Shown here in pieces: positions 18,623 through 29,896 of a stretch of 64,000 nt of DNA. The notes under the pieces are model-generated. The model was not told where the DNA came from. It searched no databases and saw only the letters and a list, made by a program, of their open reading frames with translations. Each line of letters starts with the position of its first letter. Position 1 is the first letter of the stretch. The stretch is taken from contig WLWZ01000001.1 of the NCBI GenBank assembly GCA_012103315.1, positions 744,001 to 808,000 of the forward strand, read 5' to 3'. The translations under genes and the position numbers were made by a program. This DNA comes from Alphaproteobacteria bacterium. Lineage in GTDB: Bacteria > Pseudomonadota > Alphaproteobacteria > MPNO01 > UBA2964.

Positions 18623-20053
18623 CTAACCCTCCTGTGCGGATTTAGGCGTACCGCGCCGACTTTCACCACGTGGTCCGCGTTTTCCGCCTTTGTTGCGACC
18701 CTTGCGGCCTTTCCAGCCACCTTTGCCGCCGCGTCCACGCTTGCCGCCCCAGCTACCCCCGCCTTTGCGCGCCCCGGGGGTGGAAATTTTTATTTTTTGG
18801 CGGGGCCGCAAACGCTCATTGCCGCGGACAACAACCTTGTCCCCTGGTTTGAGACCTTTCAGAACTTCGAAACGTAGACCAAAGGCATCGCCAAGAGTCA
18901 CCTGGCGCATGTCTGCGCGCAAACCTTCGACTGTTTTCTTGGCGACGAATACCACTCTTTTACCGCGGCGCTGGGTAATTGCGTCCTTATGAACGGTGAC
19001 AGCTATCTTGGCAGCCCCGGACGGAATGTGGAGGACGACGCTCTGGTTAGCGGCGACCGTATCGTCCACTGCAATAAATGTGGGTGTGAAGCGAACAGCA
19101 CGGGTTCTCGAGAGTGCATTCTCTTCGGGTACAATGGCGCGAACGGATGCCTTAAATGATTTCCCGAACTCCGGTTTTACGTCGATCTGGATTCCGTTTG
19201 TCAGCCCACCCAGGCGATTCGCCGGAACCTCGGCTTCGACTTCAAGAGATTTCTCGTTCAGCATCGTGACGACAGGCGAACCAACGCTGACATAATTTCC
19301 AGCCTCTACCGTGCGTTTGGTAACAACCCCATCGAACGGCGCGAGGACTTTTGCGTTGTAGAGGTTGATATCTGCCATCCGCAATTCCGCACGGGCCTGC
19401 TCCTGTTTGGCCCTCGCTTCTGCAAGTGCGCTGCGGAATCTCTCAACGTCGCGCAGCTTGTCCTGATAACGAGCAACCGAAAACGCGGAGGATTTGCGTA
19501 GTCTTTCCAGCCGTTCAAGTTCTTGCGCGGACAGTCTGAGTTGTGCTCCAGCAGTTCGGATCTTGGCAGAGAATTCTTTCAGTTCAGCTGCTTTTAAAGA
19601 GCGTTCGGCGGTAAGCATGTCGGCGACCAGCGTCGCAATGACGTCACCCTTTTTGACACGGTCCCCAACATGAACTGTTACACTATCAATGGCACCGCGT
19701 GTTCGTGATGCGACAACACCAGTCTGACGGGCGAGGACACGGCCATAAACCTGAATGGTTTCAACAGCAGTTCCCTTCGTTACCGCATCTACGAAAACCG
19801 TTGCCGGGCCACGTCTTCCTCGGCGGCCACCTCGACGCTTGCTTTTCCCTTTTTTGGCGCTCTTTTCGCCTTTTTTGGCGTCTCCTGACTTGGACGACGT
19901 TGCCTTGTCTGGCCGTTGAGCGTGCGCATCAGAAATTGGCGACTGCAATGATAGCATTGTAGTCGCAGAGAAGATAACGCCTATGATGCTGGTCTTACGC
20001 AGCACTTCAGTTACCGAGAACTCACGGTAGGACTTAATCATCCGGTATTTCAT
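18623..20053 (-). CDS. RND efflux periplasmic adaptor (membrane-fusion protein) with basic Gly/Lys/Arg-rich tails
   Basis: HlyD/AcrA-like lipoyl and beta-barrel segments (GDRVKKGDVIATL..., APFDGVVTKRTVEAGNYVSVGSPVVTM). Start likely MKYRMIKSYREF rather than 20140. Confidence 0.85.
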   Translation of the reverse strand: MKYRMIKSYREFSVTEVLRKTSIIGVIFSATTMLSLQSPISDAHAQRPDKATSSKSGDAKKGEKSAKKGKSKRRGGRRGRRGPATVFVDAVTKGTAVETIQVYGRVLARQTGVVASRTRGAIDSVTVHVGDRVKKGDVIATLVADMLTAERSLKAAELKEFSAKIRTAGAQLRLSAQELERLERLRKSSAFSVARYQDKLRDVERFRSALAEARAKQEQARAELRMADINLYNAKVLAPFDGVVTKRTVEAGNYVSVGSPVVTMLNEKSLEVEAEVPANRLGGLTNGIQIDVKPEFGKSFKASVRAIVPEENALSRTRAVRFTPTFIAVDDTVAANQSVVLHIPSGAAKIAVTVHKDAITQRRGKRVVFVAKKTVEGLRADMRQVTLGDAFGLRFEVLKGLKPGDKVVVRGNERLRPRQKIKISTPGARKGGGSWGGKRGRGGKGGWKGRKGRNKGGKRGPRGESRRGTPKSAQEG

Positions 20054-20256
20054 GGGGGCACAAACCCTAATTAAATTTGGGGAAATTATAGGCTCGATTT
20101 GTACATCTGGAAAAGCAGAATTTAAGAGCCCGAAGATCAAACCGAGAATGTAATTTTCTAAATCTCACCATTTATATCACCACGAAATACCATAGTGTTT
20201 TCCGTCGGTTTAACGGGTTATCGTGTTTTTAAGCGCTTGAATGAGTGGGGTAGATT

Positions 20257-21186
20257 ATGACGACATTGATTTTCGGGCATCAAAGTTCTGTAGAACATGA
20301 TATGGGGCAAGGCCATCCAGAACGACCAGAGCGAATACTCGCAGTAAAAAAAGCGCTCGAAGCAGATCGTTTTAAAGACCTCGAACGTCGTGAAGCGCCG
20401 CAGGCAACGATTGATCAGATCGCTCGGGTTCATGATCGTGATTATGTCACTAAACTTCTTGATGCAGTGCCAAATGAAGGTAGAGTCCAGATTGATCCGG
20501 ATACCTCGATGTGCCCGGAGTCAGGAGAAGCGGCATTGCGGGCATCGGGCGCCATCGTCGCTGCGATTGATTCTATTGTTGCGGGCGAGGCCAATTCCGC
20601 ATTCTGTGCCGTGCGTCCACCTGGTCATCACGCTGAACCCAGTCGCGGCATGGGTTTTTGCCTATTCAACAATGTTGCGATCGGCGTTGAACATGCCCGG
20701 AAAGCTCACAATCTGGCGCGCGTCGCTGTCGTTGATTTTGATGTTCATCACGGGAATGGTACCCAAGCAGCTTTTTGGTCTGAACCTGATGTGCTTTTTG
20801 CGTCGTCCCATCAATATCCCTTTTATCCGGGAACTGGTGCCGAGGATGAAACTGGAGTCGGTAATATATTTAACGTGCCGTTAGGTGACGGAACGGGCTC
20901 AGTATTATTTCGGCGCGGTATGGAACGGGTTGTTTTGCCTGCCCTGGAAGAATTCGATCCAGATATAATCGTGATATCTGCTGGTTTCGATGGGCATGCC
21001 CGTGATCCGCTGGCAAACATTCGTCTCGAAGAGGAAGATTTTGAGTGGATTACCGGGAAACTTGTCGATATTGCGGGCGAATTCTGCGATGGCCGAATCG
21101 TTTCTTCGCTAGAAGGTGGATATGACCTTGATTCTCTATCTTCCAGCGTTACCGCTCATTTAAGCGCTCTCATGCGGGCTGGATGA
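20257..21186 (+). CDS. Histone deacetylase family / acetylpolyamine amidohydrolase-like protein
   Basis: RPPGHHAEPSRGMGFCLFNNVAIG, VVDFDVHHGNGTQ, SAGFDGHARDPL. Confidence 0.92.
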   Translation: MTTLIFGHQSSVEHDMGQGHPERPERILAVKKALEADRFKDLERREAPQATIDQIARVHDRDYVTKLLDAVPNEGRVQIDPDTSMCPESGEAALRASGAIVAAIDSIVAGEANSAFCAVRPPGHHAEPSRGMGFCLFNNVAIGVEHARKAHNLARVAVVDFDVHHGNGTQAAFWSEPDVLFASSHQYPFYPGTGAEDETGVGNIFNVPLGDGTGSVLFRRGMERVVLPALEEFDPDIIVISAGFDGHARDPLANIRLEEEDFEWITGKLVDIAGEFCDGRIVSSLEGGYDLDSLSSSVTAHLSALMRAG

Positions 21187-21321
21187 TGTTTTCGCATAAT
21201 TTTCAACAGAAACTGTCGAATTTGTGAGTACAAGTGCTTGAACGTCGACCATTACTGACTAGGTTGCTCTCGGTCGTCGCTGTCACTAAACTTTCACACA
21301 CATTATTTGGGACACAAGTGG

Positions 21322-21573
21322 ATGGCAAATAGCGAGAAATCGCCCGAAATCTCCTCACTTTCGTTCGAGGGAGCGCTCGCTGAGCTGGAGGATATCGTTC
21401 GTCGGCTTGAGCAGGGGAAGAGTGAACTCGAAGATGCCATCGGGGCATACGAACGAGGGGCTGCGCTGAAAAAGCATTGTGAAACAAAACTTAAAGAAGC
21501 TAAAGCGAGAGTAGAGAAGATCAAACTCGGCGCAGATGGGGCTGAGGGATTGGAGCCCACGGACCTTGAGTGA
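21322..21573 (+). CDS. xseB: Exodeoxyribonuclease VII small subunit
   Basis: SLSFEGALAELEDIVRRLEQGKSELEDAIGAYERGAALKKHCETKLKEA; ATG at 21322. Confidence 0.93.
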   Translation: MANSEKSPEISSLSFEGALAELEDIVRRLEQGKSELEDAIGAYERGAALKKHCETKLKEAKARVEKIKLGADGAEGLEPTDLE

Positions 21574-22471
21574 AGCGAATGCTCTGATGCCGCTGCCCGA
21601 GGCCATGGCTGAAGGGGCAGCTGCTGTAGAACAAATTTTGGATGAGGTTCTGGCCGCGCCGCAAGGTCATGAGGCGCGATTGTTTGAAGCTATGCGCTAT
21701 GCATCACTCGATGGCGGCAAGCGATTACGTCCATTTCTAACGCTGGAATGCGCCCGACTGTTTGATACGCCTGACAGCTATTCTTTGCGTGCAGGTGTCG
21801 CAGTAGAACTTATTCATTGTTATTCACTGGTTCATGATGACCTGCCAGCGATGGATGATGACGATCTTCGGCGCGGCAAACCGTCCTGTCATATCGCGTT
21901 TGACGAGGCGACCGCTATCCTCGCAGGCGATGCTCTCCAGGCAATTGCATTTGAAATACTGGCCGATAGCGCTACACATCCTGATGCTGACGTGCGAACC
22001 GCGTTGATCAAAGGGCTCGCTATTGCATCTGGTGGCAATGGCATGGTCGGCGGCCAAATGATTGATTTGGCGGCGGAGCATAGCGACGCTGATGTCTCGA
22101 CCATCACTCGCATGCAACGTCTTAAAACCGGCGCCCTAATCAGCTTTTCCTGTGAGGCAGGCGCGATCGTTGGTAAGGCCTCTGATGACGCGCGGCAGGC
22201 ACTCTTACATTACGCCCATGATTTGGGTTTGGCCTTTCAGATCGCGGATGATTTACTCGATGTCTTGGGTAATGCTGAGGACGTTGGGAAGGCTACCCAA
22301 AAAGATGAAGCGGCGGGTAAAGCAACCTTTGTCTCTCTGTTGGGTATCTCAGAAGCACAAGAGCGCGCCCAATTGCTAACCGAGCAAGCCATCGAACGAC
22401 TTGACATGTTTGGTGAAAAGGCTGCACATCTGCGCGCTATTGCGAATTTCGTCGTTGAACGACGGACATAA
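21566..22471 (+). CDS. ispA: Polyprenyl (farnesyl) diphosphate synthase
   Basis: [30 protein letters not shown] and [11 protein letters not shown] Asp-rich motifs. Start uncertain (TTG 21566 or ATG 21587). Confidence 0.93.
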   Translation: MSEANALMPLPEAMAEGAAAVEQILDEVLAAPQGHEARLFEAMRYASLDGGKRLRPFLTLECARLFDTPDSYSLRAGVAVELIHCYSLVHDDLPAMDDDDLRRGKPSCHIAFDEATAILAGDALQAIAFEILADSATHPDADVRTALIKGLAIASGGNGMVGGQMIDLAAEHSDADVSTITRMQRLKTGALISFSCEAGAIVGKASDDARQALLHYAHDLGLAFQIADDLLDVLGNAEDVGKATQKDEAAGKATFVSLLGISEAQERAQLLTEQAIERLDMFGEKAAHLRAIANFVVERRT

Positions 22472-22481
22472 GGAGGTTGCG

Positions 22482-24404
22482 TTGAGCAAGGGACCCGAAA
22501 CGCCGTTGCTGGATACCGTCAATTTACCGGCGGATCTAAGAGAGCTAGATGAAAAACAGCTGCGGCAGCTTGCGGACGAGTTGAGAGCGGAAACCATTGA
22601 TGCTGTCTCGACAACAGGGGGGCATTTGGGTGCCGGGCTCGGTGTCGTTGAGCTCACTGTTGCCCTCCATTACGTGTTTAACACTCCCGATGATCGTTTG
22701 GTCTGGGACGTTGGCCATCAGGCCTATCCGCATAAAATTCTAACTGGTCGGCGAGATGGCATTCGAACACTTCGTCAGGGCGGTGGATTATCTGGTTTTA
22801 CTAAACGCTCTGAAAGTGAATATGATCCGTTTGGCGCTGCGCATGCGGCGACTTCTATTTCTGCGGCTCTTGGCTTCGCCGTAGCCCGCGATTTAGAAGG
22901 CGGTTCAAATAATTCGATTGCGGTAATCGGTGACGGTTCGATGACGGCTGGCATGGCCTATGAGGCGATGAATAACGCCGGGTCAATGGACTCGCGTCTG
23001 GTTGTCATTCTCAACGATAACGATATGTCGATTGCGCCGCCGGTTGGCGCGATGAGTGCCTATCTGTCGCGTCTGATTTCGTCTCGCTATTATCGTTCGT
23101 TGCGTCATTTGATGCGCGATCTTGCCAAGAAATTTCCCAAACCCTTGGAACAAGCTGCGACGAAGTCTGAAGAGTATGCCCGTGGCTTGGTAACCGGCGG
23201 AACGATGTTTGAAGAGCTTGGCTTCTTCTACGTTGGGCCTATCGATGGCCATAACCTCGATCATCTATTGCCAGTGCTGAAGAATGTACGGGATTCTGAT
23301 GAGCCGGGCCCGGTTCTGATTCATGTTGTTACCAAGAAAGGTGGCGGCTATCCACCGGCTGAAGCAGCAGCTGATAAATATCATGGTGTCGGCAAGTTCG
23401 ACGTCGTTACCGGGACACTTGCGAAAGCACCTCAAGGCCCACCGGCGTATACCAAAGTTTTTGCGCAGTCGCTGATCGCTGAAGCCGAAAAAGACGACAA
23501 AATTGTTGCGATTACCGGTGCGATGCCATCCGGTACAGGACTCGATATGTTTGAGAAAGCGTTTCCTGACAGATGCTTCGATGTTGGGATCGCGGAACAG
23601 CATGCCGTTACATTTGCGGCGGGCATGGCGGCTGAAGGCTATAAACCTTTCGCGGCGATTTATTCGACATTCTTACAACGTGCTTACGACTCGGTAGTGC
23701 ACGATGTCGCGATCCAGAACCTTCCGGTGAGGTTCGCAATGGATCGCGCAGGCATGGTCGGTGCTGATGGTGTAACGCATCAGGGCTCCTTCGATATTGC
23801 GTATCTTGGTTGTTTGCCTGGTATGGTGCTAATGGCAGCGGCTGATGAAGCCGAACTTGTTCATATGGTGAAAACGCAAGTTGAAATTGATGACCGTCCG
23901 TCAGGATTGCGTTATCCGCGTGGCAACGGTGTTGGCGTTGATATGCCAAAGTCAGGAGAAATTCTTGAGATTGGTAAGGGCCGGATCATCCGTGAAGGTA
24001 CCAAGGTGGCACTACTTTCCTATGGCACTCGACTTGCTGACTGTCTATTGGCAGCCGACGATCTTGCAGCGCGCGGATTGTCGACAACGGTAGCAGACGC
24101 ACGTTTTGCCAAACCGATTGATGAAGAGCTGGTGCGCCGCCTTGCGGCGGAACATGAAGTCCTAATTACGATCGAAGAAGGATCGATTGGTGGCTTTGCC
24201 AGTCAGGTCACTCATGTGTTGGCGTTCAGCGGGTCGCTCGATAACGGCCTGAAATTCCGCCCAATGTATTTCCCTGATATCTACATTGACCATGACAGTC
24301 AGCCTAAACAGTTTGAAATTGCTAGTTTGGCCGCGGTCGATATTGTGGATACGACGCTCAAAGCGTTGGGGCAGGAAATTACTGAAGCGCCCGCCCGCGC
24401 CTAA
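22482..24404 (+). CDS. dxs: 1-deoxy-D-xylulose-5-phosphate synthase
   Basis: [56 protein letters not shown] start at 22482 preceded by AGGAGG. Confidence 0.97.
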   Translation: MSKGPETPLLDTVNLPADLRELDEKQLRQLADELRAETIDAVSTTGGHLGAGLGVVELTVALHYVFNTPDDRLVWDVGHQAYPHKILTGRRDGIRTLRQGGGLSGFTKRSESEYDPFGAAHAATSISAALGFAVARDLEGGSNNSIAVIGDGSMTAGMAYEAMNNAGSMDSRLVVILNDNDMSIAPPVGAMSAYLSRLISSRYYRSLRHLMRDLAKKFPKPLEQAATKSEEYARGLVTGGTMFEELGFFYVGPIDGHNLDHLLPVLKNVRDSDEPGPVLIHVVTKKGGGYPPAEAAADKYHGVGKFDVVTGTLAKAPQGPPAYTKVFAQSLIAEAEKDDKIVAITGAMPSGTGLDMFEKAFPDRCFDVGIAEQHAVTFAAGMAAEGYKPFAAIYSTFLQRAYDSVVHDVAIQNLPVRFAMDRAGMVGADGVTHQGSFDIAYLGCLPGMVLMAAADEAELVHMVKTQVEIDDRPSGLRYPRGNGVGVDMPKSGEILEIGKGRIIREGTKVALLSYGTRLADCLLAADDLAARGLSTTVADARFAKPIDEELVRRLAAEHEVLITIEEGSIGGFASQVTHVLAFSGSLDNGLKFRPMYFPDIYIDHDSQPKQFEIASLAAVDIVDTTLKALGQEITEAPARA

Positions 24405-24417
24405 TCGGTTATAATCA

Positions 24418-25161
24418 ATGGCTGCGAAACAGCGCGTCGACCAGTTGATGGTAGCGCGTGGTCTTGCGGAAAATAGAACACGCGCACAGGCTCTTGTTTT
24501 GGCCGGCACTGTTTATTCAGGTGAAGCACGACTTGATAAGCCGGGCCATCAAGTTGCCGAAGATATTGCGATAGAAGTTCGCGAACGCCCGCATCCCTGG
24601 GTGTCACGCGGCGGTATCAAGCTAGCGCATGGTCTTGAATTTTTTTCCCTATCCGTAACGAATTGCATCTGTGTCGATGTCGGCTCGTCGACGGGCGGCT
24701 TTACAGATGTCTTGCTGCAGAACGATGCGGCAAGAGTTTATGCCGTGGACGTTGGGCGTGGCCAGTTGGATTGGCGGCTTAGAAATGATGAAAGAGTCGT
24801 CGTTCTGGAAGGTGTCAATGCGCGCCGGTTGGACAAAACCCACATTCCTCAGAGGCCGTCGGTGATCGTTTGTGATGCCAGTTTTATCGGACTTCGTACG
24901 GTCTTGCCGGCTGTGCTCAACTTAGCGGCGCCGACAGCATCGCTGATTGCGCTGATCAAACCGCAATTTGAGGTGGGTAAAGGTCGCGTTGGTAAAGGTG
25001 GCGTTGTACGTAATCCCGAATTGCATCAGGAAGTTTGTGATGAAATTCGGGATTGGCTTATCGATGACATGGGTTGGACAGTCGACGGTATTGAAAAGAG
25101 CCCGATAACCGGGCCGAAAGGCAATATAGAGTTTCTTATTTTCGCGAGCCGCGGGCCGTGA
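24418..25161 (+). CDS. tlyA: TlyA-family rRNA 2'-O-methyltransferase
   Basis: S4 domain RVDQLMVARGLAENRTRAQALVLAG plus VDVGSSTGGFTDVLL and KPQFEVGKGRVGKGGVV. Confidence 0.93.
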   Translation: MAAKQRVDQLMVARGLAENRTRAQALVLAGTVYSGEARLDKPGHQVAEDIAIEVRERPHPWVSRGGIKLAHGLEFFSLSVTNCICVDVGSSTGGFTDVLLQNDAARVYAVDVGRGQLDWRLRNDERVVVLEGVNARRLDKTHIPQRPSVIVCDASFIGLRTVLPAVLNLAAPTASLIALIKPQFEVGKGRVGKGGVVRNPELHQEVCDEIRDWLIDDMGWTVDGIEKSPITGPKGNIEFLIFASRGP

Positions 25162-26438
25162 CCGATATCGATGTTACAATCAAGGCATTGGGTGCCAAAG
25201 GCGACGGCGTAGCTGAAACTGACGGTGGTGCTATTTTCGTGCCGTTCGCAGCGCCTGGCGATCTCGTTAATATTCGCGTCAATAAGTCTAAGGACGGCAG
25301 ACGTCGCGGCAAAGTCCTGTCGGTGACAGAAGCAGGACCTGATCGTCACCCTGCAGCTTGCGAACATTTTACCCAGTGTGGCGGATGTTCTGTACAACAT
25401 CTTACGCCGGCGTCTTATCAGAGCTGGAAACGCGAGATCGTCTGTCAGGCGCTTAAACGACAAAATCTGGACACCGCTATCGTTGCTAATCTGATCACAG
25501 GTTCCGTGGGCGAACGCCGCCGGGCAAGGCTTTCAGCTCGACGTCTTGCCGGTGGTACGATTCTTGGGTTTTTCGAAATGGGCAGCCACCGAATAGTTAA
25601 TTTAGAGCAATGCCCGGTATTACATTCGGATATTACCTCAATTTTCCCTGCGCTACGAAGTTTGTTGGATGAACTCCTTGAAGTGCGGTCTGCCGCGGAA
25701 GTAGCTGTTACACGTTCTGATACCGGGTTGGATATCACTCTGTTAATGCCGGGGGAAACCGATCTGACGGTACGAGAGACACTTGCGACATTCGCCGAAA
25801 CCAATGATGTCGCGCGTATCAGCTGGAAACCTCTGCAACCTAAGGCAGGAGATGATGCTGAACCGATTGTGGCGCGCCGGTCCGTTGCGATGAAATTTGG
25901 CGATATACAAACGGAAATTCCGCCTGATGCCTTTATTCAGCCGACATCCTGGGGTGAACAGGTGTTATGTGAGAATGTCATGGCGGCAGTAAACGGCGCC
26001 GACAAGGTTGTCGAACTGTTTGCCGGTTGCGGCGCCTTTGCATTGCCAATAGCAATGTCAGGTAGCCAAGTCTTTGCCGTCGATTTGGCGCAGGATCATC
26101 TTGGAGCGCTATCTCGCACAGCGAGGTCTAATGGGCTGGGAGAGCGTATTAAGGTTGAGGCAAGAAACCTCGACCGACGCCCCTTGGCTGGCCCAGAGCT
26201 CGATGGATTGGATGTGGTAGTTTTGGATCCGCCGCGTGCTGGGGCTTCGGCTCAGGCAGGTCTACTTGCGAATAGTGCGATCCCCACGATTGTCTATATA
26301 TCTTGCAATCCGCAAAGTTTTGCGCGCGATGCCCGAAAATTAATTGATGGTGGATATGAGCTAGAGTCGGTGTTGCCCATTGATCAATTTTTGTGGTCGC
26401 CGCATGTCGAATTGGTGAGCGTGTTTAGGAGCTCTTAA
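25158..26438 (+). CDS. Class I SAM-dependent RNA methyltransferase (TrmA/RlmD family)
   Basis: CEHFTQCGGCSVQHL FeS motif; ELFAGCGAFALP; VLDPPRAGA; ISCNPQSFARD. Confidence 0.92.
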   Translation: MTDIDVTIKALGAKGDGVAETDGGAIFVPFAAPGDLVNIRVNKSKDGRRRGKVLSVTEAGPDRHPAACEHFTQCGGCSVQHLTPASYQSWKREIVCQALKRQNLDTAIVANLITGSVGERRRARLSARRLAGGTILGFFEMGSHRIVNLEQCPVLHSDITSIFPALRSLLDELLEVRSAAEVAVTRSDTGLDITLLMPGETDLTVRETLATFAETNDVARISWKPLQPKAGDDAEPIVARRSVAMKFGDIQTEIPPDAFIQPTSWGEQVLCENVMAAVNGADKVVELFAGCGAFALPIAMSGSQVFAVDLAQDHLGALSRTARSNGLGERIKVEARNLDRRPLAGPELDGLDVVVLDPPRAGASAQAGLLANSAIPTIVYISCNPQSFARDARKLIDGGYELESVLPIDQFLWSPHVELVSVFRSS

Positions 26439-26441
26439 CGC

Positions 26442-27512
26442 TCAACCGCACTGCCCACGATGGCGCAACAGATGGTCTGCCAGAACACAGGCCATCATAG
26501 CTTCACCCACCGGTACCGCCCGAATGCCAACGCAGGGATCATGACGTCCCTTAGTTTCAACTGTCGTATTTCTTCCTTGGCGCGTGATGGTGTTTCTGGG
26601 TGTCAGGATCGAGCTGGTTGGTTTAACAGCAAACCGGATAACGATATCCTGGCCAGTAGAGATGCCCCCGAGAATGCCCCCGGCATTGTTTGATCCAAAT
26701 GTGACCTTGCCGTCCTTCATACGCATTTCGTCGGCATTGTCTTCGCCAGACAAGGCAGCCGCATCGAAGCCAGCGCCGATTTCGACACCTTTGACCGCGT
26801 TGATGCTCATCATTGCAGCTGCAAGGTCGCCATCAAGTTTGCCATAAATTGGAGCACCTAGTCCCGCGGGAAGACCGGATGCAACTATTTCAATGACCGC
26901 ACCAACCGAAGAGCCTGATTTGCGAATGCCGTCTAAATAATTTTCCCAGTGTGCTGCGGTCTTTGCGTCGGGGCACCAAAAGGGGTTTTTCTCGCGCTGT
27001 GACCAATTCCATTTATTTCGATCAATGGTTTCAGTTCCCATCTGAACCATTGCGCCGCGAATTTTTACGGAGCGGCCCAGTATCTTTCGGGCGACACCAC
27101 CCGCGGCAACCCGCATGGCGGTTTCTCGCGCGCTGGGTCGACCACCGCCGCGATAGTCACGTACACCGTATTTTTTCCAATAGGCGTAGTCGGCATGGCC
27201 TGGTCGAAACTTATCTTTGATCGCTGAGTAATCTTTGCTGCGGGCATCCTGATTCTGAATGAGCAGGCTTATCGGTGTGCCGGTGGTTTTTCCTTCAAAA
27301 ACACCGGATAGGATTGAGACCTGATCGGGTTCCTGACGTTGTGTCACGAAGCGCGATGTTCCCGGTTTGCGTTGGTCGAGCCAGGTTTGAAGATCGGCTT
27401 CAGTAATTGCGATTCCGGGCGGGGTGCCGTCGACGACGCAACCAATGGCCGGGCCATGGCTTTCTCCCCAGGTGGTCACGCGAAAAAGCGTACCAAAACT
27501 ATTGTCGGACAT
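26442..27512 (-). CDS. aroC: Chorismate synthase
   Basis: [50 protein letters not shown]. Confidence 0.97.
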   Translation of the reverse strand: MSDNSFGTLFRVTTWGESHGPAIGCVVDGTPPGIAITEADLQTWLDQRKPGTSRFVTQRQEPDQVSILSGVFEGKTTGTPISLLIQNQDARSKDYSAIKDKFRPGHADYAYWKKYGVRDYRGGGRPSARETAMRVAAGGVARKILGRSVKIRGAMVQMGTETIDRNKWNWSQREKNPFWCPDAKTAAHWENYLDGIRKSGSSVGAVIEIVASGLPAGLGAPIYGKLDGDLAAAMMSINAVKGVEIGAGFDAAALSGEDNADEMRMKDGKVTFGSNNAGGILGGISTGQDIVIRFAVKPTSSILTPRNTITRQGRNTTVETKGRHDPCVGIRAVPVGEAMMACVLADHLLRHRGQCG

Positions 27513-27545
27513 TTAATTAGCCCCGAATTCCTAAAGCTCTTTAGC

Positions 27546-28367
27546 TTAGTCCCCGGTTACCACACTGATGTCGGGTGCGTCGACTGCTTTCATCCCGACC
27601 ACGTTATAGCCGCAATCGACATGATGCACTTCACCTGTAACACCTTTGGAAAGGTCGGATAACAAATAGAGTCCGGCACCGCCGACGTCATCAATGGTGA
27701 CATTGCGTTTCAGCGGAGCATTTAACTCATTCCATTTAAGGATATAGCGGAAGTCGCCAATGCCCGAAGCTGCCAGCGTTCTGATTGGACCGGCAGAGAT
27801 CGCATTCACTCTGATATCTTCTTTGCCAAGGTCGACCGCGAGATATCGAACGCTGCATTCCAACGCGGCTTTCGCAACGCCCATGACGTTGTAGTGAGGG
27901 ACAACGCGTTCTGATCCCGCATATGTAAGGGTTACTATACTGCCACCTTTATTCATCAGTGGCTGTGCAGCGCGGCAAACCGACGTGAATGAATAGCAAG
28001 AAATCGCCATGGTTTGGGCGAAGTTCTGTGCCGATGTATCGAGATAGCGGCCGGTAAGTTCGTTCTTGTCAGAAAATGCAATCGCGTGAATGACAAAGTC
28101 GAGCGACCCCCATTTTTCGCTGAGCGTAGCAAAAACCTGTTCGATGCTTTGGTCGTCAGAAACGTCACACTCGATTAGGACATCGCTCCCCAGCCCTTCA
28201 GCCAATGGACGTACGCGTTTTTCGAGAACTTCATTTTGATAGGTGAAAGCGACTTCGGCTCCCTGGTCGACAACAGCTTTGGTAATTCCCCATGCAATTG
28301 ATCGATCATTCGCGACGCCCATGATGAGGCCTTTTTTGCCCTTCATGAGAGATGCTGGCTCGGTCAT
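27546..28367 (-). CDS. fabI: Enoyl-ACP reductase [NADH]
   Basis: KKGLIMGVANDRSIAWGITKAV; YNVMGVAKAALECSVRYLAVDLG. Confidence 0.95.
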   Translation of the reverse strand: MTEPASLMKGKKGLIMGVANDRSIAWGITKAVVDQGAEVAFTYQNEVLEKRVRPLAEGLGSDVLIECDVSDDQSIEQVFATLSEKWGSLDFVIHAIAFSDKNELTGRYLDTSAQNFAQTMAISCYSFTSVCRAAQPLMNKGGSIVTLTYAGSERVVPHYNVMGVAKAALECSVRYLAVDLGKEDIRVNAISAGPIRTLAASGIGDFRYILKWNELNAPLKRNVTIDDVGGAGLYLLSDLSKGVTGEVHHVDCGYNVVGMKAVDAPDISVVTGD

Positions 28368-28501
28368 TTGTTATTCACCCCTTTACGCAAATACTATCGA
28401 CACAATCCTACACGAAAGGATTCATGCGGCAAAGTCAGAGCTTAGCCACGCATTAAACACCTGTTTACGCGTCAATGAATGCCGCAGCAAGCACTCTGCG
28501 C

Positions 28502-28978
28502 TTAGTTTACGATTTGCCAACTTCCATCTGTTTGGCGGCAAGCTTGGCCATAGGCCTGCTCCGTTTTTCCGTCAATGGTAACAGTGTGTTGATACTCACG
28601 ACATGGTTGACCGTTGTCCGCGCTAGCAACAGTTCTCGTTGGTGTGACTGTGCCTGAATTACCAGTATCGGGGTTAGACCAGCTCGAAGACTGCCCTACA
28701 GGGTTGGTCTCAAGTGCAGTCTGTTGCGTCCGAGCAGCGTGCATCTGGTCAACTTTGTCGAGTTTTTTACCGATCCGGCTTCCGAGAAAGACACCGAGTG
28801 CAGCACCGGCTGCTGAGGCAGCTACCCTGCCTTTGCCACCGCCAATTTGAGAGCCGAGAAGGCCGCCAATTACGCCGCCAATAATGGCGCCACCTGTTTC
28901 GTTTTGGTCGTTTCCTGCACAGGCAGTTAAGCCCAGTCCGAACATGCCGATCATGGCGACGGTCACTAGTCTTTTCAT
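28502..28978 (-). CDS. Glycine-zipper lipoprotein (17-kDa surface antigen-like)
   Basis: Lipobox GLGLTACAG, glycine zipper GGAIIGGVIGGLLGSQIGGG, C-terminal CREYQHTVTIDGKTEQAYGQACRQTDGSW. Confidence 0.85.
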   Translation of the reverse strand: MKRLVTVAMIGMFGLGLTACAGNDQNETGGAIIGGVIGGLLGSQIGGGKGRVAASAAGAALGVFLGSRIGKKLDKVDQMHAARTQQTALETNPVGQSSSWSNPDTGNSGTVTPTRTVASADNGQPCREYQHTVTIDGKTEQAYGQACRQTDGSWQIVN

Positions 28979-29196
28979 CATTTCCCAAACCTCACGCAAA
29001 TTAGTCAGTCAAAATAATACAAGATCATAACAATAAATCCTGAAAGACTTTCGTTGTGATCAATTTTATTATGTATAGATGGGTATCCAAGCATTATTAG
29101 TGCAAGCCTTTTGGTGAATTGGTATAGCGCGTTTCTGACGCCACCCTTGTAATAATTATGTAACTTGTTGAATTAAAAGGAATTTTAAATATACGT

Positions 29197-29787
29197 ATGG
29201 CAAATGACAGGCAAAAAAAACCATTAGAGTTTTTTAGAGAATGGTTTGCTGATGCAGAAAAATCGGAGCCGGGTTTGGCTGAGGCGATGACACTCGCAAC
29301 GGCTGATCAATCTGGCACGCCTTCTGCAAGGATGGTGCTACTCAAAGAGGCGACTGAAAAGGGGTTCGTATTTTATACCAATTTGGCGAGCCAAAAAGGT
29401 CTGGAATTAGCGAAAAATCCTAAAGCTGCTCTGGTATTTCATTGGAAATCACTTAAGCGTCAGGTGCGCATTTCTGGTGCTGTAGAGCCTGTTAGCGAAA
29501 TGGAGGCTGATGCTTATTTCGAGAGTCGTGCCCGCGGTGCACAGATTGGTGCTTGGGCGTCTGATCAGTCACGCGCAATGGAAAGCCAGTTTGATCTCGA
29601 GAAGAACGTTGCAAAATTGACTGCCAAGTTTGGTGTTTCAAAAGTGACGCGCCCTCCTCATTGGTCTGGTTTTTGTGTTATTCCCTCTGCGATTGAATTC
29701 TGGGAAGAACGTCCTTTCCGCCTTCACCGGAGAATCTTGTATCGTTTGGAGAACGGTGAATGGTCCGTAAGGCATTTATTTCCTTAA
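29197..29787 (+). CDS. pdxH: Pyridoxamine 5'-phosphate oxidase
   Basis: [38 protein letters not shown]-terminal [10 protein letters not shown]...LFP. Confidence 0.95.
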   Translation: MANDRQKKPLEFFREWFADAEKSEPGLAEAMTLATADQSGTPSARMVLLKEATEKGFVFYTNLASQKGLELAKNPKAALVFHWKSLKRQVRISGAVEPVSEMEADAYFESRARGAQIGAWASDQSRAMESQFDLEKNVAKLTAKFGVSKVTRPPHWSGFCVIPSAIEFWEERPFRLHRRILYRLENGEWSVRHLFP

Positions 29788-29896
29788 ATAGATTTTTCGA
29801 AATAACTTGAATGCTGCTTAAAAAACGTCAAATCTACGATGACGGAATAATTTGGCCGTCGCGCTAATTGGCATCGATTGGTGTCGGGAGGAAAAC

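Noticed and set aside
18626-18790. Repetitive GC-rich tract considered as a DNA repeat or CRISPR-like array
   Set aside because: It is the coding sequence of the Gly/Lys/Arg-rich tail in the adaptor; no regular repeat-spacer spacing.
20390-20884. 164-aa plus-strand ORF inside the histone-deacetylase-family gene
   Set aside because: Out-of-frame shadow of a strongly recognisable CDS.
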